Origin: Halomonas halodenitrificans DSM 735
Lineage (GTDB): Bacteria; Pseudomonadota; Gammaproteobacteria; Pseudomonadales; Halomonadaceae
Direction: 5' to 3'
NCBI RefSeq assembly: GCF_000620045.1
Contig: NZ_KK211059.1
Span: 51,410-115,409, forward strand
Length of the DNA: 64,000 bases
Part shown: positions 1 through 7,929 of the stretch, piece by piece
How positions within the stretch are numbered: the stretch's first letter is position 1
How the letters are laid out: the number at the start of each line of letters is the position of its first letter
Made by a program: the position numbers and the translations under genes
The notes under the pieces: generated by a model
The model's input: only the letters and a program-made list of their open reading frames with translations
What the model was told of the DNA's origin: nothing
Database searches by the model: none

Positions 1-1
1 A

Positions 2-76
2 GCGGGAATAGCTCAGTGGTAGAGCATCGCCTTGCCAAGGCGAGGGTCGGGAGTTCGAATCTCCTTTCCCGCTCCA
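2..76 (+). tRNA. tRNA-Gly (anticodon GCC)
   Basis: A complete cloverleaf can be folded. The 7-bp acceptor stem pairs GCGGGAA with TTCCCGC. The anticodon stem TCGCC/GGCGA holds the loop TTGCCAA with anticodon GCC, and the T-arm carries GTTCGAAT. The discriminator T is followed by an encoded CCA. The gene lies at the very edge of the window, so its promoter and any co-transcribed tRNAs upstream cannot be seen. Confidence 0.96.
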
Positions 77-91
77 ATCGGTTGCTCAATA
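55..91 (+). repeat. Direct repeat copy 1: tRNA-Gly 3' end plus flank
   Basis: This 37-bp stretch covers the T-loop, the 3' acceptor strand, CCA and 15 bp of flank. It recurs at 132-168 with one mismatch (G84 versus C161). Confidence 0.9.
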
Positions 92-131
92 TCGGCCAAG
101 GCTCGAGTCACGAGCTGGGGCGCCAGCCCGG

Positions 132-168
132 TCGAATCTCCTTTCCCGCTCCAATCGGTTCCTCAATA
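132..168 (+). repeat. Direct repeat copy 2: detached tRNA-Gly 3' end
   Basis: This is a 36/37 match to positions 55-91. Only the 3' part of the tRNA is present, with no anticodon arm, so it cannot be a functional tRNA. A fragment like this is what is left by site-specific integration at a tRNA 3' end followed by excision, or by a collapsed tandem tRNA array. No integrase is visible in the window. The following bases, about 169-340, show no gene. Confidence 0.85.
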
Positions 169-342
169 CCCTTCAGATTCTTGATCGTGGGCCAGGGCAC
201 AAGCCTGGTTGCTGACGACTCCGTCACACCGCGTTCCTGTCTCAACAGATTGCATTATTTCCCCGGTCAGGCCAGGGCTCGAGATATGAGCCGTAGTGTC
301 CGCCCGGCTATTCCTGTTCGTTTGAGTGCGCTATGGTGCCTC

Positions 343-428
343 CTGGACACGGGGTGCGGCCGCGGCCGCTGAGATGATACCCGTCGAACCTGATCCAGTT
401 CACACTGGCGAAGGGATGTCGGCCGACT
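343..428 (+). promoter_or_regulatory. TPP riboswitch (THI element)
   Basis: The conserved core reads GCTGAGATGATACCC, then GAACCTGATCCAGTT, then GGCGAAGGGA. This is the hallmark of the thiamine pyrophosphate aptamer. It sits 40-120 bases upstream of the start of the SDR gene at 467. A short GC-rich hairpin (about 433-452) lies between the aptamer and the Shine-Dalgarno AGGAG (457-461) and has no T-run, so control is more likely at translation than by termination. Exact ends are approximate. Confidence 0.93.
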
Positions 429-466
429 CCAGCGCGGCGCCCTTTGCCGCGTACCCAGGAGTCGTC

Positions 467-1258
467 ATGACCGTTTCCTCTCTATCCATCGACCAGCAGG
501 CCATCGACCAGCAGGTCGTTCTCATCACCGGCGGTGCCCGTGGCCTCGGCGCTCACCTGACGCGCGCCTTCCTCGGCCAGGGCGCCCGCGTGGTGGTGAA
601 CTACTTCCAGAGCCGCGAGGCCGCCGAGGCGCTGGTGGGGGAGGCGCCGCAGCGCGTGCAGGCCGTCCAGGCCGACGTGCGTGACGCCGCGGCGGTCGGG
701 GCCTTGTTCGAACAGGCTCGGGCCCACTTCGGGGCGCCGATCACCACCGTGGTCAACAACGCTCTGCCCGAATTCACCTTCAACGGCGACGCGCGCCCCG
801 ACGCCGATACGCTCGACTGGGCACGCCTCCACCAACAGCTCGAGGGCGTCAACCGAGGCGCGCTTAACACCATCCAGGCGGCGCTAGCCGGCATGCGTGA
901 GCGGGGCGGCGGCCGCATCGTCAACGTCGGCACCAACCTCTTCCAGAATCCCGTCGTGCCCTATCATGACTACACCGCCGGCAAGGCCGCGCTGCTCTCG
1001 CTGACCCGCACCCTCGCCAACGACCTGGGGCCCGACAACATCACCGTGAACATGATCTCCGGCGGACTGCTGCGCACCACCGATGCATCCAGTGCGACCC
1101 CGGAGGCGGTCTTCGACCTGATCGCCCAGAATACGCCCCTGCGTCGGGTGACCACGCCGGAAGAGTTCGCCGACGCGGCACTCTTCTTCGCCTCGCCCTG
1201 GGCCCGGGCGGTCACCGGCCAGAACCTGATCGTCGACGGCGGACTGGTGAAGGGATGA
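467..1258 (+). CDS. SDR-family oxidoreductase under TPP riboswitch
   Basis: The 263-residue protein is a classical short-chain dehydrogenase with a Rossmann fold. The cofactor motif TGGARGLG is at residues 21-28 and the catalytic pair YTAGK places Tyr169 and Lys173. The usual catalytic Ser is replaced by Thr156 (GTN in place of SS), which keeps a hydroxyl. The start at 467 was chosen because AGGAG lies at 457-461 and the Rossmann fold begins soon after. A perfect 15-bp tandem duplication (486-515) doubles an IDQQ motif at the N-terminus. The stop overlaps the start of the monooxygenase gene by ATGA, so the two are translationally coupled. The upstream TPP riboswitch links it to thiamine supply or salvage; the substrate is unknown. 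Confidence 0.9.
   Translation: MTVSSLSIDQQAIDQQVVLITGGARGLGAHLTRAFLGQGARVVVNYFQSREAAEALVGEAPQRVQAVQADVRDAAAVGALFEQARAHFGAPITTVVNNALPEFTFNGDARPDADTLDWARLHQQLEGVNRGALNTIQAALAGMRERGGGRIVNVGTNLFQNPVVPYHDYTAGKAALLSLTRTLANDLGPDNITVNMISGGLLRTTDASSATPEAVFDLIAQNTPLRRVTTPEEFADAALFFASPWARAVTGQNLIVDGGLVKG
486..515 (+). repeat. 15-bp perfect tandem duplication in SDR N-terminus
   Basis: The unit CCATCGACCAGCAGG occurs twice in a row and encodes SIDQQ/AIDQQ ahead of the first beta strand. It keeps the reading frame. Confidence 0.9.
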
Positions 1259-2577
1259 TGACGCCACGTACAGCCCACGAAAAGCTGCATCTCAATCTGT
1301 TCGTCATGGGCTGCGGTCACCATCGCGCGGCCTGGCGGCACCCCGACTCCTGTGCCGAGCGGCTCGGCGACATCGTCTACTATGAATCCCTGGCCCGCAC
1401 TGCCGAGCGCGGCAAGCTGGACGCGGTGTTCTTCGCCGATGGCATGAGTGTTGGCAGCGTGGAGGACGGTTTTCACTGGCATCTCGAGCCGCTGACCGCG
1501 CTGTCCGCCATGAGCCGGGCCACCCGGCGAATCGGGCTGATCAGCACGCTCTCCAGCACCTTCTACACTCCCTTCCACGCGGCCCGGCTGGTGGGCTCGC
1601 TGGATCATATCTCCGGCGGGCGCGTGGGCTGGAACGTGGTGACCTCGATGTTCGACAGCGAGGCGCGCAACCACGGCTACCCGGCCATGCCTCCGCATGG
1701 CGAGCGCTATGCCCGCGCCGAGGAATTCGTGCAGGCGGTGCTGGCGTTGTGGGACAGCTGGTCCGATGACGCCATCGAGCGCGACCGGCAGGGCCGCTAT
1801 GCCGACCCGGAGAAGGTGCAGGCGATTCACCATCATGGCGAACACTTCCTGGTGGACGGCCCCCTGAACCTGCCGCGTCCGCCCCAGGGAAATCCGGTGC
1901 TGGTGCAGGCGGGCGCCTCGGCCCAGGGGCGCGACCTGGCGGCACACTTCGCCGAGGCGATCTACGCGGTCGCCTACGACCTGGAGGCGGCCCAGGCCTA
2001 CTACGGGGATATCAAGTCGCGCGTCGCCGCGGCCGGGCGCGCCGCGCCGGTGCCGGTCCTGCCGGGGCTGGTCACCTATGTCGGCTCCACCATGGAAGAG
2101 GCCCGCGCCAAGCAGCGCGAGCTGGACGACTGCCTGCCGGTAGCGGCCTCGTTGCGCCAGCTGGGACTGTTCATCGAGCAGGACTGCAGCGACTGGGAGC
2201 TGGATGCCCCGGTGCCGCCGTTGCCACCGCTGGCCGAGTTCCGCGGCCCCCAGGGGCGTTATGCCACCATCCTGCGTATCATCGAGACGGAAAGGCCCAC
2301 CCTGCGTGAGCTGCTGGGTCGGCTCGCCGCCGGTGGTGGTCACTGCACCATGGTCGGCACCCCCGAGAGCATCGCCGACGAGATGGAGCGCTGGTTCCAT
2401 GGCCGTGGGGCGGACGGTTTCAACCTGATGCCGCCGTCGCTGCCCTCGGGGATCGAGGACTTCGTGGACCAGGTGGTGCCGGAGCTGCAGCGCCGCGGAC
2501 TGTTCCGCGAGGCGTATGAGGCGACGACGCTGCGTGGCCACTTCGGCCTCGAGCGGCCGCCGGGGCGGCGCGCCTAG
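1255..2577 (+). CDS. Luciferase-like FMN-dependent monooxygenase (NtaA/SnaA/DszA type)
   Basis: The 440-residue protein has the length and layout of two-component, FMNH2-dependent monooxygenases of the NtaA/SnaA/DszA group. The N-terminal strand LNLFVMGCGHH is present, as is the family block GWNVVTSMFDSEARNHG followed by RYARAEEF and LWDSW. Such enzymes oxidise or cleave C-S or C-N bonds with reduced flavin supplied by a separate reductase; no flavin reductase is seen nearby. It overlaps the SDR gene by 4 bases and shares its TPP riboswitch. A role in remaking or salvaging a thiamine-related compound is therefore likely, but the substrate is not known. Confidence 0.9.
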   Translation: MMTPRTAHEKLHLNLFVMGCGHHRAAWRHPDSCAERLGDIVYYESLARTAERGKLDAVFFADGMSVGSVEDGFHWHLEPLTALSAMSRATRRIGLISTLSSTFYTPFHAARLVGSLDHISGGRVGWNVVTSMFDSEARNHGYPAMPPHGERYARAEEFVQAVLALWDSWSDDAIERDRQGRYADPEKVQAIHHHGEHFLVDGPLNLPRPPQGNPVLVQAGASAQGRDLAAHFAEAIYAVAYDLEAAQAYYGDIKSRVAAAGRAAPVPVLPGLVTYVGSTMEEARAKQRELDDCLPVAASLRQLGLFIEQDCSDWELDAPVPPLPPLAEFRGPQGRYATILRIIETERPTLRELLGRLAAGGGHCTMVGTPESIADEMERWFHGRGADGFNLMPPSLPSGIEDFVDQVVPELQRRGLFREAYEATTLRGHFGLERPPGRRA

Positions 2578-2638
2578 CGCTTCACGCCTGGCCCCCAGCG
2601 CTTAACACCTGGCACCCAGCGCTTAACACCCGGCACCA
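2576..2638 (+). repeat. Three tandem 21-bp repeats after the monooxygenase gene
   Basis: The unit AGCGCTTAACACCTGGCACC plus one base is present three times (2576-2596, 2597-2617, 2618-2638). The first copy is more diverged and starts inside the stop codon of the monooxygenase gene. Confidence 0.8.
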
Positions 2639-2668
2639 TCGAGCCCTTGAGAGATGCTCCAGGACGCC

Positions 2669-2694
2669 AAACGCCCCTCGACGGGGCGTTTTTT
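2669..2694 (+). terminator. Rho-independent terminator of the SDR-monooxygenase unit
   Basis: The stem AACGCCCC/GGGGCGTT has a 5-base loop and is followed by a T-run. The T-run overlaps the stop codon (2693-2695) of the convergent symporter gene, so the two units are tightly packed tail to tail. Confidence 0.88.
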
Positions 2695-4135
2695 AGCCTT
2701 CGAAGCGCCGGGCGCCGGCACCCAGCGCGGTAAAGTCGAAGCGCTGCTTCGCCGGCAGCAGGACCAACAGAGTGAGGCCCGTCACGACCGGCATGAAGGT
2801 GGCCAGCAGGAAGGATTCCATCAGGGTGTTCAAGGCGTCGCCCGGGGCCGGGAAGAGGATGAGGCCGGCGACCAGGCCGCTGAGGGTGGCGAGTACCGCG
2901 GCGCGCCCGTCGAAGCGGCGGTGGAAGAGCCCGAAGAACACCGGGAAGGCGGCCGCGCAGCAGAACAGGTCGGCCAGCAGGAAGAGGTAGAGCACGCTGT
3001 AGCCCTGGGCGGCCACGAAGGTCACCGGCAGGGCCAGCAGCAGGATCAGCCAGCGCGACAGGCGCATCAACCGCTGGTCACTGGCCTTGGGCAGCAGGCG
3101 CCCGCCGTCGACGGCGATCAGGCTCGAGGCGGCGCTGATGGTGGTATCGGCGCTGCTCATGACCAGCGCCAGTCCCAGCAGGATCAGGCCCACGGCGAAC
3201 CAGCCGGGGATGTCGGCGAGCAGCACGCTGAACAGTGCGACCGAGCCATCGCCGGCCAGCCCCAGCCCCACGAACGCCAGGCCGAACAGGCCCATCACGA
3301 AGATCATCGGGGCGCTCAGCAGGCCGCCGAGCAGAAAGCCCAGGCCCACGGCGCGGTTGCTCCGGGCCGCGTAGACGCGCTGCCAGTTGCCCTGATAGAA
3401 GAGCCCGGTCAGCATCACGGCCAGGAAGAAGGTGAGGCCGGCCTTGAGGCCTACCGGGTCGGTGATGTCGAGCAGCTGCGGCGCCGTCGCCTCGAGCCCG
3501 GCGAGGGTCGGGCCGACGCCGCCGGCGGCCTGCCAGCCGACGATCAGCAGCACGGCGAGCAGCGGCATGATCACGACCATCTGCACCTTGTCGGTGAAGA
3601 TCGAGGCGCGCAGGCCGCCATACAGGGTGTAGAGCAGGGTGGCGGCCATGACCACCGAGCTGGTCGCCCATAGCGGGACCGGCGCCAGCAGCCCGACCAT
3701 CTTGGCGATGGCGGTGATCCCCGCGGCCAGGGAGATGAACAGATAGAACAGCATGATGGCGAGGGTGAAGGCGTACATGGGGCGCCCGTAGCGGCTCATC
3801 ACGAACTCGGTCAGCGAATGGCCGCCCGGCGAGAGCTCGCGCAGGCGCCGCCCCAGGGGGATCATCACCAGCCGTGGCGCCAGCGAGCCCAGTGCATAGC
3901 CGGCAATGGCGCCCAGGCCGCCCCAGGAGGCCGCCTGGGCGGGGCCGAAGAGGATCCAGGTGCCCAGCGTCGAGGCCATCAGGGTCAGTACCGTGGCGGT
4001 GGCGCCCTGGCTGTTGCGGGCGATGATGAAGTCTTCGAGGCTCTCGTTGTGGCGGCGGGCATAGAGCATCCCCGGCACGGCGAACAGCACCGAGAAGGCG
4101 ATTAGCCACCCGAAGGCGTGGGCGGTCGACAGCAT
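2693..4135 (-). CDS. Sodium:solute symporter, TPP-riboswitch controlled
   Basis: The 480-residue protein is highly hydrophobic with about 13 predicted membrane helices and the layout of the SSS family. It begins with a helix at residues 5-25, then LEDFIIARNSQG and the TM region STLGTWILFGPAQAASWGG, which resembles the sodium-site region of the family. A TPP riboswitch lies in its leader (4229-4333). SSS transporters under TPP control have been predicted to take up thiamine or its precursors (the ThiV group). I infer a thiamine, HMP or thiazole-type substrate. Convergent with the TPP-controlled SDR-monooxygenase pair. Confidence 0.88.
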   Translation of the reverse strand: MLSTAHAFGWLIAFSVLFAVPGMLYARRHNESLEDFIIARNSQGATATVLTLMASTLGTWILFGPAQAASWGGLGAIAGYALGSLAPRLVMIPLGRRLRELSPGGHSLTEFVMSRYGRPMYAFTLAIMLFYLFISLAAGITAIAKMVGLLAPVPLWATSSVVMAATLLYTLYGGLRASIFTDKVQMVVIMPLLAVLLIVGWQAAGGVGPTLAGLEATAPQLLDITDPVGLKAGLTFFLAVMLTGLFYQGNWQRVYAARSNRAVGLGFLLGGLLSAPMIFVMGLFGLAFVGLGLAGDGSVALFSVLLADIPGWFAVGLILLGLALVMSSADTTISAASSLIAVDGGRLLPKASDQRLMRLSRWLILLLALPVTFVAAQGYSVLYLFLLADLFCCAAAFPVFFGLFHRRFDGRAAVLATLSGLVAGLILFPAPGDALNTLMESFLLATFMPVVTGLTLLVLLPAKQRFDFTALGAGARRFEG

Positions 4136-4228
4136 GACGTTCTCCCTAGCATGGAAAGGCCCGGTGCGATGCCGAGCGTCGCTACGAGAGGACGCAGTTG
4201 CGTTGGGTGAGAAACGTGGCCGTATGGC

Positions 4229-4333
4229 ACTTCCTTCCCTTCGCCGGCATGACCCGGATCAGGTTCGAAGGGTTACCGGCAGCGCGTCGTCTGGACACGG
4301 CGTCGGAGTCTCAGTCCGTCAGGACCCCCCTAG
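4229..4333 (-). promoter_or_regulatory. TPP riboswitch (THI element) for the symporter
   Basis: On the minus strand the conserved pieces appear in order: GGACTGAGACTCC, TAACCCTTCGAACCTGATC, then GCCGGCGAAGGGAAGG. The aptamer ends about 93 bases before the symporter start, which leaves room for an expression platform. Ends are approximate. Confidence 0.95.
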
Positions 4334-4503
4334 GAATGGATGCCAGCTTAGGGCCCCGGCGTCACGGGGTCAACACGGTGCGATGGCCCGCTGAAAACCG
4401 CCAGGGCCCGCTTGAATCGGTAGGGCATCGCCCGCATATCGTTAGCAGCTTAGTGATTGCGGCAGCCCCGCACTCAAACCCCGAATCGTTTCAAGGATTG
4501 CGC

Positions 4504-5478
4504 ATGGCCGAACCGGCTCTGTCCATCCGTGGCCTGACCAAGGTCTACGGCAATGGCTTCCAGGCCCTCAAGGGCATCGACCTCGATGTTGCCGAGGGCG
4601 ACTTTTTCGCGATGCTTGGCCCCAACGGTGCCGGCAAGTCCACCACTCTGGGCGTGGTCTGTTCGCTGGTGCAGAAGAGCGAAGGCAAGGTATCGATCTT
4701 CGGAATCGATATCGATCGTGACTTCGCCCGTGCCAAGTATCACCTGGGCGTGGTGCCCCAGGAGTTCAACTTCAACCAGTTCGAGAAGGTCCTGGACATC
4801 GTGCTGGCCCAGGCCGGCTACTACGGCATGTCGCACCGCGAGGCGCTGCCCCGGGCCGAGGAACTGCTGCGTGACCTGGGGTTGTGGGACAAGCGCAACG
4901 GCAGCGCGCGGATGCTCTCCGGTGGCATGAAGCGCCGCCTGATGATCGCCCGGGCCCTGATGCATCGGCCCAAGCTGTTGATCCTCGATGAACCTACCGC
5001 CGGGGTGGATATCGAGCTGCGCCGCAGCATGTGGGAGTACATGCGCCGCATCAACCGCGAGGAGGGCACCACCATCATCCTCACTACCCACTATCTGGAA
5101 GAAGCCGAAAGCCTGTGTCGCAACGTGGCCATCATCAACCACGGCGAGATCATTCGGAACACCAGCGTGCGTGACCTCTTGATGGAGCTGGATACCGAGA
5201 CCTTCCTGTTCGACCTGGCGCATGCGCTGGATGCGGCGCCGGACGTGCCGGGCTTCGAGGTCACGCAATCGGAGCCGGCGCAGCTCGCCGTGGCGGTGCA
5301 TCGCGGCCAGCGCCTCAATGATGTCTTCGAGGCGCTCTCCCGCCAGGGGATCCAGGTGGTGTCCATGCGCAACCGCGCCAACCGCCTCGAGGAGATGTTC
5401 GTCTCCATGGTGGAGCAGGGCAACAAGGCCCTGGATGAGTCCGCCGCCGCCGACCAAGACAAGGAGGCACGCGCATGA
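4504..5478 (+). CDS. yadG: ABC-2 type exporter, ATP-binding subunit
   Basis: This 324-residue ABC ATPase has Walker A GPNGAGKST near residues 38-46, the signature LSGGMKRR near 138, Walker B LLILDEPTAGVD near 160 and the H-loop TTHYLEEAE. The length and the following permease match the YadG-YadH pair of E. coli. The start at 4504 is preceded by AAGGA at a good distance; a longer upstream frame crosses the riboswitch region and lacks support. It overlaps the permease gene by ATGA. The substrate of YadGH-type exporters is not established. Confidence 0.9.
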   Translation: MAEPALSIRGLTKVYGNGFQALKGIDLDVAEGDFFAMLGPNGAGKSTTLGVVCSLVQKSEGKVSIFGIDIDRDFARAKYHLGVVPQEFNFNQFEKVLDIVLAQAGYYGMSHREALPRAEELLRDLGLWDKRNGSARMLSGGMKRRLMIARALMHRPKLLILDEPTAGVDIELRRSMWEYMRRINREEGTTIILTTHYLEEAESLCRNVAIINHGEIIRNTSVRDLLMELDTETFLFDLAHALDAAPDVPGFEVTQSEPAQLAVAVHRGQRLNDVFEALSRQGIQVVSMRNRANRLEEMFVSMVEQGNKALDESAAADQDKEARA

Positions 5479-6248
5479 GCCCCCAGCAGATCGCCATCGC
5501 CCTCTGGACCCTGGTCGTCAAGGAGATCAAGCGTTTCACGCGCATCTGGCCCCAGACCCTGCTGCCGCCGTCGATCACCATGACGATGTACTTCATCATC
5601 TTCGGCAACCTGATCGGGTCGCGCATCGGGGAGATGGATGGCTATACCTACATGGACTTCATCGTCCCCGGGTTGATCATGATGGCGGTGATCACCAACA
5701 GCTACTCCAACGTCGCGTCCTCGTTCTTCTCCAACAAGTTCCAGCGCAGCGTGGAGGAGATGATGGTATCGCCGATGCCCAACTGGGTGATTCTCTCCGG
5801 CTTCGTGCTCGGCGGCATGGCGCGCGGGCTGGGGGTCGGCCTGATCGTGACGGTCGTGTCGCTGTTCTTCACCCGCCTGAGCGTGGCGCACCCGGTGCTG
5901 ACCGTGCTGGTGGTGGTGCTGACGGCGGCGCTGTTCGCCATCGGTGGCTTTATCAACGCCCTGCTGGGCAAGAAGTTCGATGATATCTCCATCGTGCCGA
6001 CCTTTATCCTGACGCCACTGACCTATCTGGGCGGGGTCTTCTATTCCATCTCGCTGCTGCCGGACTTCTGGCAGGGCGTCTCGATGCTCAACCCCATCCT
6101 CTACATGGTGAACGTGTTCCGCTACGGTTTCCTCGGGGTCTCGGACATCCCCGTGGGCTGGGCCCTGGCCGCCATCTTCGCCTTTATCGTGGTGCTGTTC
6201 GCCGTGGCCCTGTGGATGCTGGAGCGCGGCAAGGGGATCCGTTCATGA
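5475..6248 (+). CDS. yadH: ABC-2 type exporter, permease subunit
   Basis: The 257-residue protein has six membrane helices and the ABC-2 membrane layout. The core contains YMDFIVPGLIMMAVITNSY, and a later segment PLTYLGGVFYSISLLP matches the conserved region before the last two helices. It is translationally coupled (ATGA) to the ATPase upstream and overlaps the queF start downstream. It forms the membrane part of an exporter with the upstream ATPase. The family is known from YadH and drug or polysaccharide exporters; no substrate can be read from the sequence. Confidence 0.9.
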   Translation: MSPQQIAIALWTLVVKEIKRFTRIWPQTLLPPSITMTMYFIIFGNLIGSRIGEMDGYTYMDFIVPGLIMMAVITNSYSNVASSFFSNKFQRSVEEMMVSPMPNWVILSGFVLGGMARGLGVGLIVTVVSLFFTRLSVAHPVLTVLVVVLTAALFAIGGFINALLGKKFDDISIVPTFILTPLTYLGGVFYSISLLPDFWQGVSMLNPILYMVNVFRYGFLGVSDIPVGWALAAIFAFIVVLFAVALWMLERGKGIRS

Positions 6249-7081
6249 GCCGGCGTCCCGAGACCCTGGCGGAGGCCCCGCTGGGGCGCGAGTCCGCCTA
6301 TCCCCAGCACTATGATGCCTCGCTGCTCTATGCGATCCCGCGTGCCGCCAACCGCGTACCGCTGGGCATCGAGGAGGGCGCCTTGCCCTTCGTCGGCGAG
6401 GACGAGTGGCACGCCTTCGAGGTCAGCTGGCTCAATGCGCGGGGCAAGCCGGTGGTGGCCGTGGCGCGCTTTCGCCTGCCGGCGGCCTCGCCCAACCTGA
6501 TCGAATCCAAGTCCTGGAAGCTCTACCTCAACGGCTTCAACCAGACCCGCTTCGACGGCCCCGAGGCGGTGATCGAGACGCTGGAGCGCGACCTGGCCCG
6601 GGTCGCCGGGGCAGCAGTCGACGTCGAGCTGTTCGGAGTCGATGACGCGGCGCTGATGCCGCGTCGCCTTCCCGGGGAGAGCCTGGACGAGCAGGATATC
6701 GAGATCAGCGACTATACGCCGGTTGGCGGCGAGCGCCTGGTCGCCGGTGAGGATATCGTGGAGGAGACCCTTTACTCCCACCTGCTCAAGTCCAACTGTC
6801 CAGTCACCGGCCAGCCCGACTGGGGCAGCGTGCTGATCCGCTATCGCGGGCCGCGGCTCGACCGAGCCGAGCTGCTGCGCTACCTGGTGGGCTATCGTCA
6901 GCACCAGGACTTCCACGAGCATTGCGTGGAGCATATCTTCATGGACCTGATGCACCATGCCCGGCCGGAGCGACTGTTGGTGCTGGCGCGCTACGTGCGC
7001 CGCGGCGGCCTCGATATCAGCCCCTGGCGAGCCACGCCGGGGCAGCGGCCTCCCGAGCCGCTGCGCCTGGCCAGGCAATAG
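6245..7081 (+). CDS. queF: NADPH-dependent 7-cyano-7-deazaguanine reductase QueF
   Basis: QueF reduces preQ0 to preQ1 in queuosine tRNA modification. The 278-residue length is that of the long two-lobed QueF type. The substrate motif ESKSWKLYLNGFNQTRF is present, and the second half has SNCPVTGQPDWGS, which gives the catalytic Cys185 and Asp192 with the spacing known in E. coli (190 and 197). The start at 6245 overlaps the end of the permease gene by 4 bases, so queF is read from the exporter transcript. No other queuosine gene is in the window. Confidence 0.96.
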   Translation: MSRRPETLAEAPLGRESAYPQHYDASLLYAIPRAANRVPLGIEEGALPFVGEDEWHAFEVSWLNARGKPVVAVARFRLPAASPNLIESKSWKLYLNGFNQTRFDGPEAVIETLERDLARVAGAAVDVELFGVDDAALMPRRLPGESLDEQDIEISDYTPVGGERLVAGEDIVEETLYSHLLKSNCPVTGQPDWGSVLIRYRGPRLDRAELLRYLVGYRQHQDFHEHCVEHIFMDLMHHARPERLLVLARYVRRGGLDISPWRATPGQRPPEPLRLARQ

Positions 7082-7177
7082 GCCGCCGGGGCGGCCACAC
7101 CGCCACGTTCAACCCGGCGGGGTGCCCGCAAGCTCTGCCATCGGGTCTTGGCCAGGTTCGCATTCGTCGGCTGAAAA

Positions 7178-7215
7178 AGACTGCCCCCGTTGCCTTGCGG
7201 CAACGGGGGCAGTCT
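7178..7215 (-). terminator. Rho-independent terminator of the HIUase-like gene
   Basis: A perfect 17-bp stem (7178-7194 with 7199-7215) and a 4-base loop are followed, on the minus strand, by a run of T (complement of 7174-7178). There is no T-run on the plus side, so it mainly serves the minus-strand gene, though the stem could also slow readthrough from queF. Confidence 0.88.
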
Positions 7216-7244
7216 CGTCTGGGACGCCATGGACGGCGATAGGC

Positions 7245-7664
7245 TTAGTTGCCGCGGTAGGTGGAGTAGCCGTAGGGGCTCAGCAGCAGCGGGATATGGT
7301 AGTGGTCCAGCTCGCCGTCGATGGCGAAGACCACCGGCACCTCGGGGAAGAAGGTCTCGGTATCGTGGCTGTCGAACCACTCTCCGGTATCGAACGTAAC
7401 GCGGTAGGTGCCGTTTTCCAGCTCGGTGTCTTCGGGGTAGAGGGCGCTGACGCGGCCATTGTCACCGGTCACGGCGCTATTGATCTCTTCCCATTCACCG
7501 TCGTCGTGACGCTGCTCGAGCGTGACGCTGACGTCCGGCGAGGGCAGGCCGTTTTCGATATTGAGCACGTGTACGCTCATGGGGTTGTCGGCGGCCGTTG
7601 CGGTGCCAGTCGTGGCAGCCATCAGGGCGCCGACGGCGAGTGCTGTAGGCAGTTTCATGGTCAT
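7245..7664 (-). CDS. Exported transthyretin/5-hydroxyisourate hydrolase-like protein
   Basis: The 139-residue protein has a signal peptide (MKLPTALAVGALMAATTGTATA, cleavage near residue 25), then a transthyretin fold. Family marks are HVLN near the start of the mature part, DNGRVS, TYRVTFDTGEWF and HYHIPLLLSPYGYSTYRG. HIUase hydrolyses 5-hydroxyisourate in uric acid breakdown. The family ends in YRGS; here the last residue is Asn (YRGN), which is unusual. The start at 7664 was chosen for the AGGAG eight bases upstream. No purine-degradation gene is next to it, so the function may differ from classic HIUase. Confidence 0.85.
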   Translation of the reverse strand: MTMKLPTALAVGALMAATTGTATAADNPMSVHVLNIENGLPSPDVSVTLEQRHDDGEWEEINSAVTGDNGRVSALYPEDTELENGTYRVTFDTGEWFDSHDTETFFPEVPVVFAIDGELDHYHIPLLLSPYGYSTYRGN

Positions 7665-7929
7665 GGTGTCTCTCCTGAGCAAAAGCTATTCAAATCTTAT
7701 ACATGATGCTGTGTGTGGGTTAAGTTTTATAGCACTTCGTCGATAGCGTCAAGGACGTCCTTGTCTTCGCGATGGCCTCGAGGGCCATCAGCCGTTTCTT
7801 TACTGCCGTATGCGAGACGGCTTCATCCCGTTGCTGATACGCTCATCGCGCGCGCGGCCGAATGGCCGAATGACTGTGCCAGCAAGGCGATACGCGCTGT
7901 TTGATCGATGGACCAAGGGAGAGATAACG

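Noticed and set aside
16-372. A 118-codon frame starting in tRNA-Gly
   Set aside because: It overlaps the tRNA, its repeat and the riboswitch, with no protein resemblance.
970-2541. A 523-codon open frame on the minus strand
   Set aside because: It lies antisense to the monooxygenase and SDR genes. It has no recognisable motif or ribosome site and is an artefact of GC-rich codon use.
2654-3673. A 339-codon plus-strand frame opposite the symporter gene
   Set aside because: It is antisense to a gene with clear membrane helices, and its Gln/Gly/Glu-rich composition is a shadow.
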